Source: Leptospira weilii
GTDB lineage: Bacteria > Spirochaetota > Leptospiria > Leptospirales > Leptospiraceae
Length of the DNA: 40,000 nucleotides
Assembly (NCBI RefSeq): GCF_006874765.1
Contig: NZ_CP040840.1
Coordinates: forward strand, 980,001-1,020,000
Reading direction: 5' to 3'
The notes below the pieces were generated by a model. That model saw nothing but the letters and a program-made list of their open reading frames with translations. It had not been told where the DNA came from and did not search any database. The position numbers and the translations under genes are program-made. This document shows positions 26,655 to 40,000 of the stretch, piece after piece (position 1 is the first letter of the stretch; each line of letters begins with the position of its first letter).

Positions 26655-27608
26655 GTGTCTCAAACAATCGAAGAACAATTAAATCAAGCGATACTTTCCG
26701 GAAACGTTTCTTTTATAACCGACTACATTCAATCAGGGGCCGGTTTTGGAAAGATCACGTTGGTAACTCCGGATGGATACGGAGCATCTCCTCTCCGATT
26801 GGCGGCGATCGCGGAAACAAAATACAAGGGCTCGCCCGAGATTACGAAGTTAATACTTGAAAACTCAAGCGCAGAGGAGCAGGGAGAGGTTTTATATTTT
26901 TTCGCTTCCGAAGACAAATATTTGGAGCAAGCAAGCGCGTTGCTTCGAGCGGGAATACAAGTCGATTCCGGACAGGAAAACTCCACGCCACTTCAATTGG
27001 CAGTCGGTAATCAAAATCCTAAAATGGTTTATCTGCTTCTTTCTTACGGAGCGGATCCGAATCGAAAAGGGGAAGACGGTTCTGCATTTGATTCTGCTGA
27101 TTCCAATCCATTGTATGAGGGCATGCTAAATTCCGCTTTGAATGGGAATCTTAAATCGCCTTACTATTTTATTGATTTAGAAAAAGTTAAACTATCATTG
27201 AATCGCTGGGCGAATTCTATCCAAGCGTTTGCGCAAAACAATACGGACAAAACGTTTTATGTTTTTGGAATCGACGGAGGTCGGCTCGTGGCAAACTCCG
27301 AGGAGGAATTTCAGAAAACTTTGAAAAAATATCAGGAAAAATATCCGGATCGGTACAATCAGGAAGATAAGATTCAATCGTTACGATACAATCCAGGTGA
27401 TTTTTCGTTTTCAATTCCTGAGAAATGGAATGACGACGCCGGAGATGTTATCCATTTAGATGATTCCTTCTTGAATCCTATGGAAAATGAAACCAGAATT
27501 GAAAAGGAATTGTTGCGGGACGGATTGATCCTGAATCGAAATCTGATTTTCAAAGATTTAAAACTTTCTTCTGATTTTAGGATATCCGCGTTCGGGCACG
27601 TGTATTAA
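26655..27608 (+). CDS. Ankyrin-repeat protein with unknown C-terminal domain
   Basis: GTG at 26655 is chosen: AAGAGG ends six bases upstream and it sits just after the HD-GYP stop. An ATG at 26622 lies inside the previous gene and has no such site. The product (317 residues) has ankyrin-type repeats, with GASPLRLAAIAE at about 40 and STPLQLAVGNQNPKMVYLLLSYGADPN at about 109-135. The C-terminal half has FYVFGIDGGRLVANSEEEFQ and LRYNPGDFSFSIPEKW, which recalls DUF4303-like/SMI1-type domains; this is a resemblance only. Its stop codon shares two bases with the left end of a dispersed repeat. Probably co-transcribed with the HD-GYP gene. Confidence 0.75.
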   Translation: MSQTIEEQLNQAILSGNVSFITDYIQSGAGFGKITLVTPDGYGASPLRLAAIAETKYKGSPEITKLILENSSAEEQGEVLYFFASEDKYLEQASALLRAGIQVDSGQENSTPLQLAVGNQNPKMVYLLLSYGADPNRKGEDGSAFDSADSNPLYEGMLNSALNGNLKSPYYFIDLEKVKLSLNRWANSIQAFAQNNTDKTFYVFGIDGGRLVANSEEEFQKTLKKYQEKYPDRYNQEDKIQSLRYNPGDFSFSIPEKWNDDAGDVIHLDDSFLNPMENETRIEKELLRDGLILNRNLIFKDLKLSSDFRISAFGHVY

Positions 27609-28052
27609 CGTGAGTTCGGTGTAAAAAAGTTTGGGCGAATAAGAAACTAAAGTGTTATGACTCCCTGAACTCAGGCTCGCAGAGTTTTCCTAAACTCAGT
27701 AAACACCTTCCTATGGGTCGGTGTTTAGGTCACTCTGCGGGTCGTCGCAACAGTTCGAGAATTTCATAGATCAATACGACTTGTCGAACAACCCAAAGAA
27801 ACTCAGCGAATGCCTCTTTTGTGAATCGGCATTCAGGAAGTGAGACACTGGGTTAACGCTTTCGTAAAAAGTGTTTCTTCCTAAACTCAGTGATACTGGT
27901 CCCTATAAAATAGACTACCGTTAGTTTGAGCACAAATCCCACGTTTAGAGGCAGAATTTTAGGCACTCTATTATGTAGAGATGAGTAAGAGGCGCCGTTT
28001 CAGATCGCAACATAATAATCGCTTTCGCATTTTGTTACGCCGAACTCGCGTT
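27607..28052. repeat. AACGTGAG-ended dispersed element, long copy (446 bp) with nested 94-bp element
   Basis: Starts AACGTGAGTTCGGTGTAA and ends TTACGCCGAACTCGCGTT, inverted repeats matching at 16 of 18 positions. The first and last parts match the 190-bp copy at 19606. The middle carries inserts, including a hairpin AAACACC...GGTGTTT (near 27692-27720) and the 94-bp element at 27894-27987. Non-coding; it fills the whole 494-base gap between the ankyrin gene and murD. Confidence 0.8.
27894..27987 (-). repeat. 94-bp TA-flanked palindromic-ended element, copy 4 (nested)
   Basis: Starts TACTGGTCCCTATAAAATAG and ends TATGTAGAGATGAGTA, in the same orientation as copy 1. It lies inside the longer AACGTGAG-ended element, so it probably inserted into it later. 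Confidence 0.8.
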
Positions 28053-28102
28053 AAATTAAGAGGCCGTTTAAAACCTAAGGAAAAAATGAACGAATTATCG
28101 GC

Positions 28103-29494
<1,392 letters not shown>

Positions 29495-29515
29495 TTTTAA
29501 ACCGTTGAACAGTGA

Positions 29516-29567
<52 letters not shown>

Positions 29568-29572
29568 TTCCC

Positions 29573-29905
<333 letters not shown>

Positions 29906-29912
29906 ACCTCTA

Positions 29913-30671
<759 letters not shown>

Positions 30672-30918
30672 TTTATTAAAACTTTATAAAATTGTAATTT
30701 AATGCGAGTGGGGGATTTCTCTCATCTTTAAGGTCGTGAAAATTCCAACATTCGGAAGACCGAAGACGGACGAACTCACTTTGCTCGTTCTGAACGAGGA
30801 CAGAACGCGACAGAGCCGCCGGGCTTTTCTTCGGAAAACAAGAAGGGATTAAAATCCTGCATATATTTGTTCAGAAGAATATTCGCAAATTTGAAAGCTC
30901 TTTGTTCGGACGATGGAG

Positions 30919-30955
30919 AATTTCCCGGCTCGTTGTTAGCAACGACTGGGAAATT
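30919..30955. other. Strong nested hairpin in the trpC downstream gap
   Basis: Outer arms AATTTCCC (30919-30926) and GGGAAATT (30948-30955) enclose inner arms CGTTG (30931-30935) and CAACG (30940-30944). The four-base join can add three pairs, giving a near-continuous stem of about 16 pairs. No T-run follows. A further CTCGTTC-T-GAACGAG palindrome lies at 30784-30798. The gap 30672-31034 contains no gene; this structure could separate trpC from the minus-strand gene at 31035. Confidence 0.45.
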
Positions 30956-31034
30956 ATAGACAAAAAACAGTTTTGGGAAGGGCTCTTAATTTTTTATCAA
31001 ACGAAAATTGATTGAAGGCAAATTAGGAAATATT

Positions 31035-31253
31035 TTATGAATCGGTATTTCCGGACATATGAAGCAAACAACCCGATACTTTCTCTTCGGAATCGATCGC
31101 AACTTGATACGCATCGCGCAGACTTTTCGCAATGGTATCCGCATGCGTATCCCAATCGATCTTTTGAAGGCGTTCCGAGTAGGGACGATTGACCGAATTT
31201 TGATTCGCGGCGTCTAAAGATTCCTTTAATTTTTCAGTAAATAATAGATTCAT
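31035..31253 (-). CDS. Small hypothetical protein, possible gene remnant
   Basis: This reads 72 residues from ATG 31253: [19 protein letters not shown] and later [30 protein letters not shown]. The composition looks like real protein. The frame also stays open for about 23 codons upstream of the ATG, in a protein-like sequence ([20 protein letters not shown]) without any start codon, up to a TAA just before. That pattern suggests the 3' end of a longer, 5'-truncated gene. No family recognised. The stretch 31254-31925 otherwise holds only a 94-bp repeat copy. Confidence 0.4.
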   Translation of the reverse strand: MNLLFTEKLKESLDAANQNSVNRPYSERLQKIDWDTHADTIAKSLRDAYQVAIDSEEKVSGCLLHMSGNTDS

Positions 31254-31629
31254 AAATTGAATTCTTCTGTGTGGGGCATCGGAATTGTTTGCATTTGTTT
31301 CGGCAAGTATTTTCAGGACTTCGGATTAATAGATTATAAACCGACAATTTTCTTGTTTGACCTACGATTCCCGTTCTTATTACGAAAAATTCGAAAAAGG
31401 CGAGATTGACTCCGCAATTTGATTTTCGAATTACTCTGCTTTGGAATTTTAAGCGAATATATGGTAAGACGATCCATAATATTATATATTTTTAATGTAT
31501 CTAAGCGAACTTTTGTCGGATGAATCGAACTTTCTAAAAAGCTCGAACCTAAAACAAATCCGGTCGGTTTCCATTTAAGGGAGCTTTTCCGATCACGTTC
31601 TCTATAGCAGAACAAGATAGAGATGAAAT

Positions 31630-31723
31630 TACTCATAGTTATATAATAAGGTACCTAATATTTCGCATTGAAACGTTGTTTTGCGATAAAAATTAATGGT
31701 ACTCAATTTTATAAAGATCGGTA
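31630..31723 (+). repeat. 94-bp TA-flanked palindromic-ended element, diverged copy 5
   Basis: Starts TACTCATAGTTATATAATAA and ends ATAAAGATCGGTA, again exactly 94 bases, but the interior has diverged (TTTCGCATTGAAACG where the others have CCGCGTCTAAACG). It lies about 200 bases upstream of rlmN. Confidence 0.6.
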
Positions 31724-31925
31724 AAAGGAAAGCAATCAGAGTGATTCTATTCGTAATGTTCACTTTTTACGGAATAAAATCAGAATTTTAAGCCCTTGAA
31801 TTTTGACAATGAATTCGGCGAATACAAAGATGGGAAGCTGAATTGGAACATAAGAATTCGTACAATTAAAATGAGACTATCCTCTACGAGAGGCTCGAAA
31901 AAAATCGACAATAAGGATTATTCCC

Positions 31926-32987
<1,062 letters not shown>

Positions 32988-33017
32988 CCCCGGTTTTCGT
33001 TTCTGAAAAATGGGGCA

Positions 33018-33302
<285 letters not shown>

Positions 33303-33315
33303 AGAAGGAGTTTTT

Positions 33316-35052
<1,737 letters not shown>

Positions 35053-35092
35053 GAGTTCTTTAAAAAAAGGGCGGGGGAATTTCAAGTTTCTT

Positions 35093-35166
<74 letters not shown>

Positions 35167-35482
35167 CCTTCGATTTCGGGATGAACGTTTCGAACCTTAT
35201 ATGGAAATCAATCAAATCCATTTAAAAAAGTTCATGGATCTTGGTTTCCCGATCTGTACAAGATCTTTTCCTTTTTTTCCCTTTTCGTATAGTTCTTGAA
35301 AACAATAAAAACTATCTTGGAATAGCCCATCACATTACACGCTTTTGATACGTTCCCTAAGGCCTCTGCTAACTTCAAAAGTCCCAGAACGTGTCCTATA
35401 TCGCGACCCTTAGAGAGCGAGAGATTGAGTTTAGGTTATAGTTTAGGAAAACAGTAGATTCCATTCCCATTGCTTTCGGAGT

Positions 35483-35526
35483 CATTTGCTCGAACAAAAT
35501 TGCAAAACTTTGTGATTTGTGTCAAT
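35483..35526. repeat. 44-bp direct repeat, copy 1
   Basis: The segment from CATTTGCTCGAACAAAATTG to TTTGTGTCAAT recurs at 37482-37525 with one mismatch, and a preceding GTTTAGGAAAA motif (about 35440) is also shared, farther apart in the second copy. Both copies lie upstream of transposase sequence. The reverse strand starts ATTGACA, a possible -35 element reading leftward. Confidence 0.7.
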
Positions 35527-36295
35527 AGTTAAAATCACGAAGGTTGGTTAGCGGGACAACTATCTTCGCATCGGCGGTGCAGCTGCGAATTTGTTTTTTA
35601 CAGTTTGAAGGAAAAAACGGAAGGAGTTTTTAAGAGTCGGAACCAACTCTTTGATGTATCAAAGAGTTGACTTGAAACCCACTTCTGTCAAGGGAAAAGG
35701 AAGGACTGAAGATTTTTTCTTCTTTCATTGGTTGTTCATTCCAACTAACACTCATGAAATTCTTTTCAAGCTTCTTATCATTGCTTCTACAATTCTTTTG
35801 AAAACCATGACTCTATTATTATGAATTCTTGTCTGCCTTCTTCGCATTTCCCTTGGTTCTGGGTTTTTCTCTTTGGACATCTACTTTTGTATCTCCTTTA
35901 CAAAATACCTCCAAAAAAAGTATTCCATCTCTTTACACTCTTGGTTAAAAAAGTAAAAGCACTCTTTAACACAAAAAACAAATCGGAAGACCTTTAGAGT
36001 ATTGGAAAATCTATTATCACATAATCGACATGCTTCGAAATAACATCTATTGGGGGGCATCCAGAATTCATTCCGAATTGTTGATGTTAGGATTTCAACC
36101 ATCTTTGTCTTCCGTCAAGAGGATCATCAAAAAAATTAAAAACCCAAGCAGACCTTTTCAGGGTTGGAAAGCTTGGCTGTTACTTTCCCAAATCAAAGAT
36201 TATACTCTCGCTATGGATCTTTGCAGAATTCAAACTATTTACGGAACTACTCTTTACGCTCTCGCTTTTATTGAAATCGGTTCCAGAAAAATCGT

Positions 36296-37153
<858 letters not shown>

Positions 37154-37218
37154 GTTTTAGATGTCAGTGAATAGTGTTTAGATATCAGGTGGGAAGGGGA
37201 AAGCCTTCCCCTCGCTTC

Positions 37219-37278
37219 ATACCGAGCTTGCTGCTTCTCTAATTTAGAAATATTTAATCGTTTATTCAAGCTCGGTAT
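37219..37278. repeat. 12-bp perfect inverted repeat with 36-base loop
   Basis: ATACCGAGCTTG (37219-37230) and CAAGCTCGGTAT (37267-37278) are exact reverse complements. A second hairpin, GGGAAGG...CCTTCCC, lies near 37191-37210. They sit in the repeat-rich gap between the exoprotein fragment and the intact transposase. No function assigned. Confidence 0.5.
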
Positions 37279-37481
37279 TACGCTTCCCCTTCGCCGGGCT
37301 ACTTCTTTGTGTCTCATCCCCGGAGCCCTATCTCGCGATCCGTAGAAAGCAAGATTCAGTTCTCTCTCCCGACTCATAGGGAGAGCTTCTCTGAGTTAGG
37401 GCGTTTTACTGGGTTTAGGAAAATAGTATATTTCCGTTTTAGAATCCGCATTGAAAGTTCGCTTTGTTCTCGAAAGTCATT

Positions 37482-37525
37482 CATTTGCTCGAACAAGATT
37501 GCAAAACTTTGTGATTTGTGTCAAT
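37482..37525. repeat. 44-bp direct repeat, copy 2
   Basis: 43 of 44 bases match 35483-35526. It is about 165 bases upstream of the intact transposase, so the pair brackets the exoprotein fragment and could have recombined. The rest of 37154-37689 contains no gene I can support. Confidence 0.7.
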
Positions 37526-37689
37526 TATTATATCACTGATAAATAACAAAAATTAGACGATCATTCAAAAAAGATTCAATTTGTGATGTGTATATAACGA
37601 TATATTCACAGGAGGCGGGCGACTCAACATAATTCCACGTCCGACTTCATCTATTTCCGCTGGTATCCGTATTTAATCGAGGTTAATGG

Positions 37690-38766
37690 TTGTTTTACGA
37701 AATCTCTATTCTGCTCAATCTGGTGCTGATTCTTTATGTTATCAAAAAAATTGGAGCAGAATCAAAAAATTCCATTCAAATCTTATTTCTAAAATCACAA
37801 CTCTCAGCTTACAAACGAAAACGAAAAAAATTCCATACAAAACCTTTCGAAAGATTGAAACTCGTCTTTCTTTCCTATCTCGATCCCAATTGGATCGAAA
37901 ATCTAATTCTTGTTTCTCCACATACTCTTCTTGAATGGAGAAACAAAAAATTCAAAACATTCTGGGCTCTTCTTTCCCGTAGAAAGAAAACAGGAAGACC
38001 AAACATTCCTTGGAAAGTCATCAAACTCATTCGAAGAGTCGCTAAGGAAAACAAAATCTGGGGAGCTACAAAACTACACGGTCTTCTTCTAAAGCTCGAC
38101 CATGATATTTGTGAAAGAACTGTTTCTAAGTATATTCCAAAACGTCCTCATAGCCCTAAAAAACGTCTTTCTTGGAAAGAATTCTATTCTCTGCATGCCG
38201 ATTCTATGGTTGTTTCCGATACTCTTTCCGTTTACTCTTCCAATTTCAAAAAGATCTTTCGCGTCGTTTTTTTTCTTCACGTCGGCTCTAGACAAATTCT
38301 TCATTTTGATATTCATACAAACCCGACTACAAATTGGATGCGAAAGGTTTTGAAGTTTGCCGTTCGTAAGCAAATTCAAGCAGGAAAAACCTTTCATTAT
38401 TTTCTTTCCGACAACGATTCCATTTTTGGGAAACGCTTTACCAAATACTTGGAAAGAATCGGCATCAAACACAAAAAAACCTCTCTTCGCTCTCCTTGGC
38501 AGAACTGTTACGCGGAACGTTGGGTAAAGACATGTAGAAATGAATTTTTGGATTTCTTCATTCCTCTCAATCAGTATCATTTGGAAAAAAAACTGGAAGA
38601 GTTCATTCATTTTTACAATCATCATCGCACCCATTTAGCTTTGAACAAAGACAGTCCCGTTTCTTCTCCGGTTTTAATACGTCCTTCCGATGGGTCGGCG
38701 AAACTCGTTTCCACTCCCGTTCTCGGAGGTCTTTACCACATATATTCTTACGAAGACGCTGCCTAA
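37690..38766 (+). CDS. DDE (rve integrase-core) transposase, apparently intact
   Basis: The 358-residue protein has an N-terminal hydrophobic and basic region with [13 protein letters not shown], a helix-turn-helix-like part with [13 protein letters not shown] and [14 protein letters not shown], and the integrase core. Catalytic acids are Asp177 (VVSDTL), Asp241 ([10 protein letters not shown]) and Glu276 ([11 protein letters not shown]), with 35-residue spacing between the last two. It ends [13 protein letters not shown], matching the GGLHHxYxRxA end of this transposase group. The start is a TTG with GAGG 8 bases upstream. I could not define the terminal inverted repeats, so the element borders remain open. 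Confidence 0.85.
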   Translation: MFYEISILLNLVLILYVIKKIGAESKNSIQILFLKSQLSAYKRKRKKFHTKPFERLKLVFLSYLDPNWIENLILVSPHTLLEWRNKKFKTFWALLSRRKKTGRPNIPWKVIKLIRRVAKENKIWGATKLHGLLLKLDHDICERTVSKYIPKRPHSPKKRLSWKEFYSLHADSMVVSDTLSVYSSNFKKIFRVVFFLHVGSRQILHFDIHTNPTTNWMRKVLKFAVRKQIQAGKTFHYFLSDNDSIFGKRFTKYLERIGIKHKKTSLRSPWQNCYAERWVKTCRNEFLDFFIPLNQYHLEKKLEEFIHFYNHHRTHLALNKDSPVSSPVLIRPSDGSAKLVSTPVLGGLYHIYSYEDAA

Positions 38767-39020
38767 CCCACACTTGTTTCTAGTTTTCTTTTGTGCGCCG
38801 TTATTCGGAGAAAGATTCCCATGTCTTCCGTTTGATTTGTTTCTTTAATTCCTCTCTTCTTTCCGTATATTCCATATTTTGAATCTGTTTTATTCCAGTT
38901 TCAGCTCTCTTTTTTCTCAAATCCTTTCATTTTATCACATGCGTCTGCTATCTTGGATTCAACTTCCGTCATTTTAGTTTTTGCGAGACTCACCCAAAAC
39001 TTTGAAGAAATCGGTTAGGA

Positions 39021-40000
39021 TCATTCCTGCATCTTGGAAAAAAGGATTTTGAAATCATCGTCTTCCAGAAAAGGCTTAAATTCTTCGAATTTAAGAAAGA
39101 AATCTTTTTTGTGTTTGAGGGAGATACAAATCGAAACGTAACGAAGTAGTTGCTTCCGGTCTTTCTTTTTGGCGAAATACCGGGCCAATAAAAAAGCGAA
39201 ACGCGGGCTTTGAATTTTGTCGGGGATGAGATCCGTTGTTTTATCCAGTGCTTTTCTGTCGAAATCGGGATCGATATCCATGCCGATACAGAGCGTGCAG
39301 AAAAGAGAATCTTGTAAAAGTGCCGTATATCTTTTCTCGGTTGCGGGGTCGCGTTTGAACTCGGGTAAACGCAAAAATGTCCTCAGAATCGGAATCGCTT
39401 CCTGTATTTTTTCTTTTTTTGGATCTTCGTTAAAACCGGAATTGTCGGTCATGAGATCGCCGATTCTCTGATACGTCCATTCTGTTAAAGCTCCACCCAA
39501 TTCGTTCAGAGGAAAATCGATCTTTTCCAGTGACTTTACAAAAGCTTCATTATTCTCGTTGAAATCGGAGACAAGGATCAGCGCGAGAAGGGAAGAATTG
39601 GAAAGCGAATTTCTAAACCGCAATAACTCTTCAAAAGTAACCTTCGTTTTTCTACAATAGAGAGTAAGCATTTTTTTCGTTTTATAAAACGGCTTTAGAT
39701 CCGAGAGATTCGTATTGTCCGCGTAGAAAGTTCGAAGCGGAAGTTTGGAAAGGATCTCGAAGGATGATACGGGAGAACCGGACAGATTGAGTTCTTCCAA
39801 ATTTTTCAGGCTTTCTAAGTGTGAGATGTCGGTCACTTCCGTGTTCGAGATCCTAAGCCTGCGTATTTTCGTAAAAGGTTTTAAAATCGATAGATTTTCA
39901 ATTGGAATATCCTTAAGATCCAGGGATTCAAGCCTGCCGGATAATTCCATATTCAAAAATTCTAATTTTTCTAAGAACCGGGTAGGGCTATCGGTAAAAC
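39021..40000 (-). CDS. Leucine-rich-repeat protein, N-terminus beyond window
   Basis: The frame is open to the right edge; the sequence before the first Met in view (FLEKLEFLN) is still repeat-like, so the gene starts outside. About 326 residues are visible. The first 110 hold leucine-rich repeats of about 22 residues ([52 protein letters not shown] and so on). The remainder is a helical, charged domain with CTLCIGMD and no recognised family. Leptospira has many LRR proteins, some surface-exposed; location cannot be judged without the N-terminus. Confidence 0.8.
   Translation of the reverse strand, partial: FTDSPTRFLEKLEFLNMELSGRLESLDLKDIPIENLSILKPFTKIRRLRISNTEVTDISHLESLKNLEELNLSGSPVSSFEILSKLPLRTFYADNTNLSDLKPFYKTKKMLTLYCRKTKVTFEELLRFRNSLSNSSLLALILVSDFNENNEAFVKSLEKIDFPLNELGGALTEWTYQRIGDLMTDNSGFNEDPKKEKIQEAIPILRTFLRLPEFKRDPATEKRYTALLQDSLFCTLCIGMDIDPDFDRKALDKTTDLIPDKIQSPRFAFLLARYFAKKKDRKQLLRYVSICISLKHKKDFFLKFEEFKPFLEDDDFKILFSKMQE

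Noticed and set aside
31334..31636. 100-codon minus-strand frame
   Set aside because: Very basic, low-quality sequence overlapping the edge of a 94-bp repeat; no ribosome site or family; more likely chance.

Overview
The window looks like chromosome of a pathogenic Leptospira. The evidence is an lruB-type imelysin lipoprotein beside a TonB-dependent receptor and an M4 (thermolysin-like) lipoprotein protease, a DUF1564 protein, spirochaete-style relaxed lipoboxes, a fliK-flgD-flgE motility cluster, low GC, and many dispersed repeats and decayed insertion sequences. Species cannot be fixed from the sequence alone.

Layout. 1-2.6 kb: a partial amidohydrolase-like exported protein (minus strand) that has lost its HxH metal motif, then a stand-alone GHKL ATPase and a family 2 glycosyltransferase (plus strand). 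2.7-9.7 kb: a minus-strand iron-type island made of a TonB-dependent receptor, LruB, a di-heme DUF1111-type lipoprotein and a second imelysin, with Fur-like boxes in front of the receptor and of lruB. 10.3-18.7 kb: the M4 protease with a GEVEDY tail, two divergent lipoproteins, a CNHC thioredoxin-fold protein, two unknown proteins and a DUF1564 protein. 18.7-20.7 kb: a decayed IS481-type element with a 5-bp target duplication, followed by about 1 kb of non-coding repeats. 20.7-24.5 kb: fliK-flgD-flgE. 24.6-27.6 kb: a GAF/HD-GYP protein and an ankyrin protein in tandem. 28.1-30.7 kb: murD (minus), divergent from a STAS protein and trpC. 31.9-35.1 kb: rlmN, a cysteine-rich small lipoprotein and a PMT/ArnT-like membrane glycosyltransferase, ending at a good hairpin terminator. 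35.2-38.8 kb: a junkyard of a broken transposase, an orphan fragment of a large Leptospira repeat/exoprotein gene, and an apparently intact DDE transposase. 39-40 kb: the 3' part of a leucine-rich-repeat protein.

How genes work together. The receptor, LruB, di-heme lipoprotein and second imelysin form a plausible Fur-controlled metal-capture module: outer-membrane import plus envelope lipoproteins that bind metal and carry a redox step. FliK, FlgD and FlgE together build and measure the flagellar hook. The rest is a mosaic of short operons separated by repeats.

The most unusual structure is in the intergenic DNA. One element family has five copies, each exactly 94 bp, with inverted ends flanked by TA. 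A second family (four copies, two size classes) has AACGTGAG...CTCACGTT ends, and one of its copies carries a 94-bp element inside it. Both look like non-autonomous, MITE-like elements.
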